DNA of 64,000 nucleotides. Origin: Rhodospirillaceae bacterium (GTDB taxonomy: Bacteria; Pseudomonadota; Alphaproteobacteria; Bin65). The number at the start of each line of letters is the position of its first letter. The stretch's first letter is position 1. Below the pieces are notes generated by a model that saw nothing but the letters and a program-made list of their open reading frames with translations, was not told the DNA's origin and did no database searches. Of this stretch, positions 16,952-24,577 are shown piece after piece. Position numbers and translations under genes: made by a program. The stretch covers positions 1-64,000 of the forward strand of contig WTGH01000009.1 of NCBI GenBank assembly GCA_011523655.1, read 5' to 3'.

Positions 16952-17581
16952 ATGCCTGAGCTGCGCGTCTACCTGACGCTGAACGGGCTGCAGCGCCAGT
17001 TCGCGGCCTATCTCAGTTCGCCGGTGCCGGCGCGCGGCTACGTTCCGCTTGAGGGCATGCATTCGCTGATCATCGAGATCGCGCCCGGCCTCGTGATCGA
17101 GCGGGTGATCGATCTCGCGCTCAAGTCGGTGCCGTCGCTCGAACCGGGCATCCTCGCGGTCGAGCGCCAGTTCGGCGTGCTCGAACTGCACAGCGAGGAC
17201 CGGCGGGCGCTGGGCCGGGGCGGTCGGGCGATCCTCAAATGGCTCAAGGCCAAGCCGGAGGACCAGCTCAAGCCGCGCATCCTGTTCTCCGACATCATCG
17301 AGGATGTGACCGACCAGCACGCCGTCATCATCAACCGCTCGAAACAGGCCAACATGATCCTGCCCGGCCAGAGCCTGCTGCTGATCGAGTGCGTGCCGGC
17401 CCTGTTCGGCGCCTTCGTCGCCAACGAGGCCGAACGGGCGCAGCCCGGCATCAGCCTGGTCGAATGCCGCATGATCGGCGCCAGCGGCCGGGTCTACATG
17501 GCGGGCAATGCGGGCACGCTGCGCGAGGCGCTGGCGCATGTGTCCGAAGCGCTCGCGGCCATCCCCGGCAGAGCGGACTGA
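16952..17581 (+). CDS. Tandem-domain shell protein (BMC-T), second copy
   Basis: A 209-residue paralogue of the first BMC-T. Matching stretches are LIIEIAPGLVIERVIDLALK, LAVERQFGVLELHSED, VIINRSKQANMILPGQSLLLIE and VECRMIGASGRVYMAGNAG. The halves are the same length as in the first copy but the loops differ, so the two tiles may have different pores. It lies 64 nt after BMC-H and 102 nt before the regulator. It closes the shell gene run. Confidence 0.85.
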   Translation: MPELRVYLTLNGLQRQFAAYLSSPVPARGYVPLEGMHSLIIEIAPGLVIERVIDLALKSVPSLEPGILAVERQFGVLELHSEDRRALGRGGRAILKWLKAKPEDQLKPRILFSDIIEDVTDQHAVIINRSKQANMILPGQSLLLIECVPALFGAFVANEAERAQPGISLVECRMIGASGRVYMAGNAGTLREALAHVSEALAAIPGRAD

Positions 17582-17683
17582 GCGCCGCCATGTCCGGCCG
17601 AACCCTCACGGTTTGCGTCGCGTCCGCCGATGGTCTTTTATCGGCGCCACGCGTCGACGGAGGGATGCGCCGGGCGGATTGGG

Positions 17684-18766
17684 GTGTCGGACCCGAAACC
17701 AACGACAGTGGCGATCGTGGCCGCCGAGGGAGTCATGTCCTCGGCGATCGCCGGGCCGTTCGATATCCTGTCCAGCGCGGGGTATATCTGGCAGGTGCTG
17801 AACGAGGATCCGGCCACGGCCCGGCGTTTCGACGTATCGGTGCTGGCGCGCGAACAGGGCCCGCTGCGCTGCTTCCAGGGCCTGACGGCCTACGCGGACA
17901 AGGCGCTGGAGGACATGCCGGCGCCGGACATCGCCTTCGTGCCGACGGTCTTCCTGCCGGCGCTGTTCGAGGAACCGATCGGGATTCCCGACGCCTGGCG
18001 GCCGGTCGTCGACTGGCTGGGCGCCGCCTACCGCGGTGGCAGCGTCGTCTGCTCGAACTCGTCCGGGGCGATTTTGCTTGCCGAAGCCGGCCTGCTCGAC
18101 GGCCGCGCGGCGACCACCCACTGGACGCTCGCGGAGCGCGCGCAGCGGAAATATCCCGCCGTCAGTTTCCAGCCCCATCGGGTGCTGATTCCGGCCGGAC
18201 CGCACGACCGTATCGTCACGGCCGGCGGCGGCACCTGCTGGCAGGACCTGGCGCTCTACCTGATCGCGCGCTTCGCCGGGTCGGTGACCGCGGCGCAGAC
18301 TGCCAAGTCCTTCACGATCTTTCGCAAGGTGCGCGGCCAGCAGCCCTACGCCGAATGGTTTCCGCCGCGCAATCACGGCGATGCCGCGGTCGCCCGCGCG
18401 CAAGAGGCGCTGCACAGCGGATTTCCGGATGCCGGCGTGATGTCCGCAGCCCTGGCGGCGTCCGGCCTTTCGTCACGCACCTTCAAGCGGCGCTTCAAGG
18501 CCGCGACCGGCCAGTCCGCGACCGATTACATTCAACACCTGCGGGTCAAGGAGGCCCGCTTTCGCCTGGAGACCACCAACACCAGCATCGAGGACATCGG
18601 CGCGCGGATCGGCTATCGGGATGTCGCGTTTTTCCGGACGCTGTTCCGGCGTCTCGTCGGCCTGACGCCCGGCCAGTATCGCGAACAGTTCGGCCTGCTG
18701 GAATATCCGGGGGCCGATCCGTTCGATTCCGCTGCCGAACCCTTTGACGCCGAAGCGGCATCGTAG
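17684..18766 (+). CDS. GlxA-type transcriptional regulator (DJ-1/PfpI plus AraC domains)
   Basis: About 360 residues from GTG 17684; an ATG at 17630 in the same frame is the alternative. The N-terminal part is a DJ-1/PfpI-like domain (VAAEGVMSSAIAGPFDIL, then VCSNSSGAILLAEAGLLDGR). The C-terminal part is an AraC-type DNA-binding domain (SRTFKRRFKAATGQSATDYIQ, then IGARIGYRDVAFFRTLFRRLVGLTPGQYR). Such regulators often activate catabolic operons. Its place between the shell genes and the TRAP transporter makes it the candidate regulator of both. The ligand is unknown. Confidence 0.85.
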   Translation: MSDPKPTTVAIVAAEGVMSSAIAGPFDILSSAGYIWQVLNEDPATARRFDVSVLAREQGPLRCFQGLTAYADKALEDMPAPDIAFVPTVFLPALFEEPIGIPDAWRPVVDWLGAAYRGGSVVCSNSSGAILLAEAGLLDGRAATTHWTLAERAQRKYPAVSFQPHRVLIPAGPHDRIVTAGGGTCWQDLALYLIARFAGSVTAAQTAKSFTIFRKVRGQQPYAEWFPPRNHGDAAVARAQEALHSGFPDAGVMSAALAASGLSSRTFKRRFKAATGQSATDYIQHLRVKEARFRLETTNTSIEDIGARIGYRDVAFFRTLFRRLVGLTPGQYREQFGLLEYPGADPFDSAAEPFDAEAAS

Positions 18767-18835
18767 GATGTTCGGCAACTTCGACCGCAAGTCAGGCTCA
18801 TAATCATCAGGTTCATCATCACCGGGAGGAAACAG

Positions 18836-19834
18836 ATGAAATTCCGTTCGACGATTCTGGCGCTCGGCGCCGCGGCGCTGCTGGCCGCACCGGCCGCACA
18901 GGCCCTGGAGCTCAAGCTTTCGATTTCGCCGCCGCCGCAAACGCCGTGGGGCAAATTCGTCATTCGAATTGCCGAGAAGGTCAAGAAGGCCTCGGGCGGC
19001 ACGCTGACGATCAAGAACTATTTCAATGACCAGCTCGCCGGCAACGAGCAGAACACGATCCGTCAGATCGTGCGCGGTCGGGTCGATCTCGGCGCGCACT
19101 CCAACACGGGCATTTCGCTGGTCGCTCCCGAATTCGGTCTGCTCGCCACGCCCTTTCTCTGGAAGGACCTGAAGGAAGCCGATTGCGTGGCCGACAAGCA
19201 TCTGCTGCCGGTCTACGAAGGGCTGCTGCGCAAGGGCGGCGTGGTGCCGCTGACCTGGATGGAGGTCGGCAACCAGATCGTCTTCGCCAAAAAGCAGATC
19301 AAGACGCCGGCTGACATCGCGGGCCTCAAGCTGCGCACGGCGCCGACGCCGACCGATACGATTTACATGAAGGTCGCCGGGGCCAATTCGATACCGCTCG
19401 GCACCGCCGAGAGCATGCCCGCGCTCAAGACCGGCGTTGTCGAGGCCGCGACCTGGCCTGCCGTTTACGGTATCGCCGTCGGCTATCACAAGGTCGCGCC
19501 GTTTGTGACGGTCACCAACCATTCGCATCAGCTCGGCGGGGTCGTCATCAGCAAGAAGGTCTGGGACGGGCTGAACAAGCAGCAGCAGGGATGGCTGCTG
19601 ACCGCCCACGAGTCGGTCGGTTTCCTGCGTAAGGCAGTGCGGGGCGCAGAAGCCGCATTGCTCGGCAAGATCGCCAAGGGCGGCGCGACGGTCTACCGGC
19701 CGAACGCGGCGGAAATGAAGGCCTGGCGCGCCAAGGCGCCGGCCGCCCAGGCGCAGATCATCAAGGATTTCGGCGGCCAGTCGGCCGAGGTCTGGAAGCG
19801 TCTGCAGGCTGCCCGCAAGGCCTGCGCCGCTTGA
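18836..19834 (+). CDS. TRAP transporter solute-binding protein (DctP family)
   Basis: A 332-residue periplasmic binding protein with an N-terminal signal peptide ending near residue 23 (AALLAAPAAQA). Family features are WGKFVIRIAEKVKKASGGTLTI, ARGRVDLG-like segment (VRGRVDLGAHSN) and IAGLKLRTAPTPTD, where an arginine normally binds the substrate carboxylate. GGGAGGAAACAG precedes the ATG. It is the first gene of a complete TRAP importer next to the microcompartment locus and probably delivers an organic acid or sulfonate. The ligand cannot be read from the sequence. Confidence 0.92.
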   Translation: MKFRSTILALGAAALLAAPAAQALELKLSISPPPQTPWGKFVIRIAEKVKKASGGTLTIKNYFNDQLAGNEQNTIRQIVRGRVDLGAHSNTGISLVAPEFGLLATPFLWKDLKEADCVADKHLLPVYEGLLRKGGVVPLTWMEVGNQIVFAKKQIKTPADIAGLKLRTAPTPTDTIYMKVAGANSIPLGTAESMPALKTGVVEAATWPAVYGIAVGYHKVAPFVTVTNHSHQLGGVVISKKVWDGLNKQQQGWLLTAHESVGFLRKAVRGAEAALLGKIAKGGATVYRPNAAEMKAWRAKAPAAQAQIIKDFGGQSAEVWKRLQAARKACAA

Positions 19835-19850
19835 CCGGCGATACGACCGC

Positions 19851-20354
19851 ATGCGCAGCGGCCTAGCCCGCGCGCTGCGCACGCTCTACTGGTTCGAGGC
19901 AGGGCTCGCCACCGCCGCCTATGCGGGGGTGGCGGGCCTGCTTCTTGCCGATGTCCTGTCGCGGGAATTTCTCGGCGAAGCGATCTGGGGCGCCCAGAAG
20001 ATCGCCGTTTTCGGCGCGATCGTCGCCGGCTTCCTCGGCCTGGTGCTCTCGACCGCGTCGAACAGCCATCTGCGTCCGCAATTCGCCGACGGCTGGTTCC
20101 CGCGCGCCTGGAGCCCGGGCGTCAGCCGCATCGGAGATGTTTTCTCCGGCGCGCTCTATGTCGGGTTCGCCATCGTCGCGGTCGGCTATGTCGAGGAAAG
20201 CATCGCCGCCAGGGAACGCGCTGCGGTGCTGTATACGCCGCTGTGGCCGATCCAGATCGTCCTGCCCTACGCCTTCTTCTCGTCGGCGGTGCGGCATTTC
20301 TCTTTTGCCGCCTTTCCGGAGCTAAAGCCCGAGGCGCGGCCCGAAGGGGCCTGA
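19851..20354 (+). CDS. TRAP transporter small membrane subunit (DctQ family)
   Basis: A 167-residue protein with four predicted membrane segments, as expected for the small TRAP subunit. Typical sequence is seen in LLLADVLSREFLGEAIWGAQKIAVFG and FAIVAVGYVEES. It lies 16 nt after the binding-protein gene and 4 nt before the large subunit. It forms the inner-membrane complex with the DctM protein and couples uptake to a sodium gradient. Confidence 0.88.
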   Translation: MRSGLARALRTLYWFEAGLATAAYAGVAGLLLADVLSREFLGEAIWGAQKIAVFGAIVAGFLGLVLSTASNSHLRPQFADGWFPRAWSPGVSRIGDVFSGALYVGFAIVAVGYVEESIAARERAAVLYTPLWPIQIVLPYAFFSSAVRHFSFAAFPELKPEARPEGA

Positions 20355-20358
20355 CTCC

Positions 20359-21618
20359 GTGGAGGCGCTCGGCCTGATCGGCCTCGTCCTGCTGCTGCTG
20401 GCGTTCCGCCAGAACGTCATCCTGATCCTGCTGACGGCGACCGCCTACGTCCATCTGGTCTGGGGCGACGGCCGGATCTCCTATCTCGTCGACGACATGT
20501 GGGGCAGCCTCAACAACGAGGTCCTGCTCGCGATCCCCATGTTCATCGCCGCGGGCAACGTCATGACCCGCGGCTCGATCGCCGAGCGGCTGATCGAGGT
20601 CATGCGGGTCCTGACCCAGTGGCTGCCCGGCGGCCTGGCGGTCGCGACGATCCTGTCCTGCGCCGTCTTCGCCGCCATCTCCGGCTCGTCGCCGGTCACA
20701 TTGCTGGCGGTCGGGACCATCCTCTATCCCGCCCTGCTGCGCGAGGGCTATTCCCGGAGCTTTTCGCTCGGCGCGCTGACTTCGGGCGGCACGCTCGGCA
20801 TCATCATCCCGCCGTCGATCCCGCTCATCCTCTACGGCATCGTCACCGAGAAATCGATTTCCGACCTGTTCACGGCCGGCATCGTGCCCGGTATCCTGCT
20901 GACCGTGGTGCTCGGCGTCTACGCCTTGTGGATGAACCGGCACCTGCCTTCGAAGCCCTGGGAATTCCACGCGATCGCTGTGGCGCTGCGCAGGGGCATC
21001 TGGGCGCTGCTGCTGCCGGTCGTTTTGCTCGGCGGCATCTACACCGGCTATTTCTCGGCGACCGAGGCTGCAGCGGTCGCGTTGGGCTACGCCCTGTTCA
21101 TCGAAATCTTCGTGCACCGCGAAATGCGGATCCGGGATTTCTTCAACACGTCGGTCGAGACGGCGAAGCTGCTCGGCACGCTGTTCCCCATCGTCGCGGT
21201 CGCGCTCAGCATCAAGTCGCTGCTTACCGTCGAGCAGGTGCCCCACGCGCTCGCCGAATGGATCGGCACGATCGTCAGCGACCCGGTCACCTTCCTGCTG
21301 GCGATGAACGTGCTGCTGCTGCTGGTCGGCTGCTTCATCGACGTGATCTCGGCCATCCTGATCCTCGGCCCGCTGATGCTCGGCATCGCGGGGACCTACG
21401 GCATCGATCCGATCCACCTCGGCATCATCATGGTGATCAACCTGGAGGTCGGCTTCCTGACGCCGCCGGTCGGGCTCAACCTGATCGTTGCCACGACCGC
21501 ATTCCGTGAATCCTTCCTGCTGGTCTGCCGGGCCGTCCTGCCCTTCATCGCTCTGATCCTGGCGGTGCTGATGGTCGTGACCTTCGTGCCCGAACTGTCG
21601 CTGTTCCTGATCCGGTAG
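20359..21618 (+). CDS. TRAP transporter large membrane subunit (DctM family)
   Basis: A 419-residue polytopic protein of the DctM family, starting at GTG 20359. Typical segments are VLLAIPMFIAAGNVMTRGSIAERL, FAAISGSSPVTLLAVGTILYP, TSGGTLGIIIPPSIPLILYG and NLEVGFLTPPVGLNL. It forms the translocation path. The three TRAP genes are closely spaced and probably one transcript, reading in the same direction as the microcompartment genes. Confidence 0.93.
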   Translation: MEALGLIGLVLLLLAFRQNVILILLTATAYVHLVWGDGRISYLVDDMWGSLNNEVLLAIPMFIAAGNVMTRGSIAERLIEVMRVLTQWLPGGLAVATILSCAVFAAISGSSPVTLLAVGTILYPALLREGYSRSFSLGALTSGGTLGIIIPPSIPLILYGIVTEKSISDLFTAGIVPGILLTVVLGVYALWMNRHLPSKPWEFHAIAVALRRGIWALLLPVVLLGGIYTGYFSATEAAAVALGYALFIEIFVHREMRIRDFFNTSVETAKLLGTLFPIVAVALSIKSLLTVEQVPHALAEWIGTIVSDPVTFLLAMNVLLLLVGCFIDVISAILILGPLMLGIAGTYGIDPIHLGIIMVINLEVGFLTPPVGLNLIVATTAFRESFLLVCRAVLPFIALILAVLMVVTFVPELSLFLIR

Positions 21619-21852
21619 CCGCACCTGTACCGGCGTGAATTCGCACCATCGCGGGGGCTGGCGAATTCGCCGCCGCCGGGCCGCTCGCGACTTGTTTCAG
21701 GGTTTCAAGGCTCGCCGGCGCGGACGACTCAAGCAGCGTTCCGGCGTCCGCTGCCAAAATCCGCAACGCGTTCCGTTTCGGGGGCGGTTCCGGCATACTG
21801 GCCGCCGGGCTCGACCGTTTCGCCCTTTCCGCGCAATTCGTATGCTCGACCG

Positions 21853-22599
21853 ATGCAGGTAACGCCTGAGGCCGCTTCCGCCCTGTGGCGTCCATTCCGC
21901 GAAGTGGACGGCGCAAGGGTCTTTCATGTCGATCTGACGGCCGACATCGTGCGCGAATCCGAAGCGCTCGATTGGCTCGACGAAGCGGAGCGGTCGCGCC
22001 GGGGCCGGTTCCTGTACCCCCGGCCGCGCCGCGAGTTCACCCTGTGCCGCGCCGCGCTCCGGTCGCTCCTCTGCCGGGAACTCGGCTGCAGCAACGGCGA
22101 TCTTTCGTTTGAAAAGGCAAGATTCGGCAAGCCATTCGCCCGAATCTGCGGCGTTCCGGCCCGCGTGGCCTTCAACGTCAGCCATAGCGGCCGGCACGGC
22201 CTGATCGCATTGGCCGCCGGGGGGGGGCGAATCGGGGTCGATGTGGAAGAGCGCTCCACCCGCCGCGAGCTGGACGGTTACATCCGGCTCCTGTTCGCGC
22301 CGCAGGAGCGCGCGGAACTCGAGAAAGCGAACGGCGACGGCAAGGTCGAACTGTTCTATCGCCTCTGGACCCTGAAAGAGGCGCTGATCAAGGCTGTCGG
22401 CGCGGGCCTGTCGCTGGATACCGCGAAGTTCGAGATTCCGCCGGCCATGGTTCGGGGCGCGCCGGTAAGCCTGTTCAGCTTCCCCGAAACGCCGTCGGTC
22501 CGGTGGCGTCTCGACTATATCGGCGATATCCGGTTTGCCGCCGCGATCGCCCGGGAGTCGGTCGATCCTTGCGATCCGCGCCGTTATGTGGAGCATTGA
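21853..22599 (+). CDS. 4'-phosphopantetheinyl transferase (Sfp-type)
   Basis: A 248-residue Sfp-type transferase, which moves the phosphopantetheine arm of CoA onto carrier proteins. The magnesium-binding acidic pair D130 and E132 is in RIGVDVEE, and the catalytic helix is LFYRLWTLKEALIKAVGAGL (W172, K175, E176, K180). The FNVSHSG motif is also present. It sits after a 234-nt spacer behind the TRAP genes. No carrier protein, NRPS or PKS gene is in the window, so its target is elsewhere. Confidence 0.9.
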   Translation: MQVTPEAASALWRPFREVDGARVFHVDLTADIVRESEALDWLDEAERSRRGRFLYPRPRREFTLCRAALRSLLCRELGCSNGDLSFEKARFGKPFARICGVPARVAFNVSHSGRHGLIALAAGGGRIGVDVEERSTRRELDGYIRLLFAPQERAELEKANGDGKVELFYRLWTLKEALIKAVGAGLSLDTAKFEIPPAMVRGAPVSLFSFPETPSVRWRLDYIGDIRFAAAIARESVDPCDPRRYVEH

Positions 22600-22679
22600 G
22601 CGCGGCTGCGCAGGTTTCTTCACGGATGAGCCATCCGTTATCGCCAGCAGGGGTCAGGACGCGGTGAGCTTGCATATAT

Positions 22680-22724
22680 CGTTCCGCTTTCGGTCGTTCT
22701 GCTTTCGGTCGTTCCGTTTTCGGG
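22680..22724. repeat. Three tandem 15-nt repeats
   Basis: Three copies of CGTTCYGYTTTCGGK lie in the spacer between the transferase and the permease (22680-22694, 22695-22709, 22710-22724). They end 25 nt before the permease ATG. They could vary in copy number and affect spacing upstream of the permease gene. Confidence 0.7.
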
Positions 22725-22749
22725 GCCTTTGCCCGGGTTCCGCACCGCC

Positions 22750-24534
22750 ATGAGCAGGAAGCAGGCGCCCGACGGTCAGGGTCTTCGCTTCGAGGCAGAC
22801 GAACCTGCACCGGCGGCGCTCACCTTCGGGCTCGGATTGCAGCTTGCCGTCCTGACCGTCACGGTCCCGATCGTCATTCCGACGGCCGTGATGCGCATCG
22901 GCGGCGCCGGAGACGCCTACCTGGCGTGGGCGGTGTTCGCCGCCGTCGCGATCAGCGGCATCGCGACGGCGCTCCAGGCGTTTCGCTTCGGCAGGATCGG
23001 CGGCGGCCACATGCTCGTGATGGGCAGTTCGGCGGCGTTTATCGGAGTCAGCATCACGGCTGTCGAGAAAGGCGGCCCGGCGATGCTCGCAACCCTCGTC
23101 GTCATCGGAGGGCTTTTCCAGCTCCTGCTCTCCGCCCGCCTCGCGGTGTTCCGGAAGATCCTGACCCCGGCGGTTTCCGGCACCGTGATCATGCTCATTC
23201 CGGTCACGGTCATGCCGATCCTGTTCCGGATGCTGGACGACGTTCCGCAGGGCAGCCCGGACCATGCGGCGCCATCGATCGCGCTTATCACGATTCTCGC
23301 AATTCTCGGCGTTTCGCTGAAGGGAACGGCAATGCTCCGGCTGTGGGCGCCCATCGTCGGCGTCGTCGCCGGTACGGCGGTCGCGGCATTCTTCGGACTC
23401 TACGATCTGGACCGTATCGCCGCGGCATCCTGGATCGGGCTGCCGAGCGCCGAAATGCCCGGCCTGGATCTGGATTTCGGACCCGTCTTCTGGGCCTTGC
23501 TTCCGGCCTTCCTGCTGACCGCCGTGATCGGCACGATCCGGGCGATGAGCAGCAATGCGGCGCTCCAGCAGGTTTCCTGGCGCCGGAAACGGCCGGTGGA
23601 TTTCCGCGCGGTGCAAGGCACGGTCACCGTCGACGGCATGAGCAACCTGTTGTGCGGCCTCGCGGGAACCGTCCCGAACACGACCTATTCGCTCGCCGCC
23701 CCGCTCATCGAGATCACCGGGGTTGCGGCGCGGGTCGTCGCGGTCGCCACGGGGGCGATCTTCCTTGTGCTGGCATTCCTGCCCAAGGCGCTGGCGGTCG
23801 TGCTGGCGATACCGGGCCCGGTTGTCGCCGCCTACCTCCTCGTCCTTGTCGCGATGCTGTTCATGGTCGGCATCGGAATGGTGATGCAGGATGGCATGGA
23901 CTACCGCAAGGGCATGGTGGTCGGGGTGTCCTTCTGGCTCGGAGTCGGTTTCCAGAACGGCGCGATCTACCCCGAGCTGGTATCCGAATTCGCCGGCGGA
24001 ATATTCTCGAACGGGATCACTTCCGGCGGTCTCGTCGCGATCGTCATGACCTGGATCGTGGATTTTCTCGGACCCCGCCCGGTCCGTACGGAAACCGAGT
24101 TTGGCATCGCCGCCTTGCCGAAAATCCGCGAATTTCTGGCCGGTTTTGCGGCGCGCAACCGCTGGGAAGGCGCCATGGCGGACCGGCTCGACGCCGTTGG
24201 CGAGGAGACGCTGTTGACGCTTCTCGGGCCGGAAGACCGATCCGGGGCGCCCGGCCGGGCGCGGCGCCTGCGGCTGTCCGCGTCGAAGGGCGAAGACGGC
24301 GCGCTGCTTGAGTTCGTCGTCGCGCCGAGAGGGGAAAATGTGCAGGAGCGACTCGCCGTGCTCGACGCCCGGGGCGAAGAGACGCCGGTCGAGCAGGAGG
24401 TCTCGCTTCGCCTGTTGCGCCACCTGGCCTCGTCGGTGCGCCACCAGCAATACCACGATACGGATATCGTGGCCGTCCAGGTGAAATACCCGGCGCCCGG
24501 AAGTAACAGAGTCGGAAGTAACAGAGTAAAGTAG
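22750..24534 (+). CDS. NCS2 purine/pyrimidine permease with C-terminal extra domain
   Basis: A 594-residue protein; the first about 440 residues are a membrane permease of the nucleobase-ascorbate (NCS2) family, with GGGHMLVMGSSAAFIGVS, NTTYSLAAPLIEITGVAARVV and PGPVVAAYLLVLVAMLF. The last about 145 residues are not part of a normal permease. Sequences such as RLDAVGEETLLTLLG and RLLRHLASSVRHQQYHDTDI look like a histidine-kinase-type ATPase fold; this is inference. The ATG at 22750 is preferred over TTG 22729. The C-terminus ends in two tandem SNRVG-type copies made by a 15-nt DNA repeat. Confidence 0.8.
   Translation: MSRKQAPDGQGLRFEADEPAPAALTFGLGLQLAVLTVTVPIVIPTAVMRIGGAGDAYLAWAVFAAVAISGIATALQAFRFGRIGGGHMLVMGSSAAFIGVSITAVEKGGPAMLATLVVIGGLFQLLLSARLAVFRKILTPAVSGTVIMLIPVTVMPILFRMLDDVPQGSPDHAAPSIALITILAILGVSLKGTAMLRLWAPIVGVVAGTAVAAFFGLYDLDRIAAASWIGLPSAEMPGLDLDFGPVFWALLPAFLLTAVIGTIRAMSSNAALQQVSWRRKRPVDFRAVQGTVTVDGMSNLLCGLAGTVPNTTYSLAAPLIEITGVAARVVAVATGAIFLVLAFLPKALAVVLAIPGPVVAAYLLVLVAMLFMVGIGMVMQDGMDYRKGMVVGVSFWLGVGFQNGAIYPELVSEFAGGIFSNGITSGGLVAIVMTWIVDFLGPRPVRTETEFGIAALPKIREFLAGFAARNRWEGAMADRLDAVGEETLLTLLGPEDRSGAPGRARRLRLSASKGEDGALLEFVVAPRGENVQERLAVLDARGEETPVEQEVSLRLLRHLASSVRHQQYHDTDIVAVQVKYPAPGSNRVGSNRVK
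24499..24528. repeat. Two tandem 15-nt repeats at the 3' end of the permease gene
   Basis: GGAAGTAACAGAGTC is followed directly by GGAAGTAACAGAGTA, encoding the duplicated tail GSNRV-GSNRV of the permease, just before the stop codon. It appears to be a recent in-frame duplication. Confidence 0.8.
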
Positions 24535-24577
24535 CGGCCGGGCGGACTTCATGTAGACTGCACGGCGGGAAGCGGGG

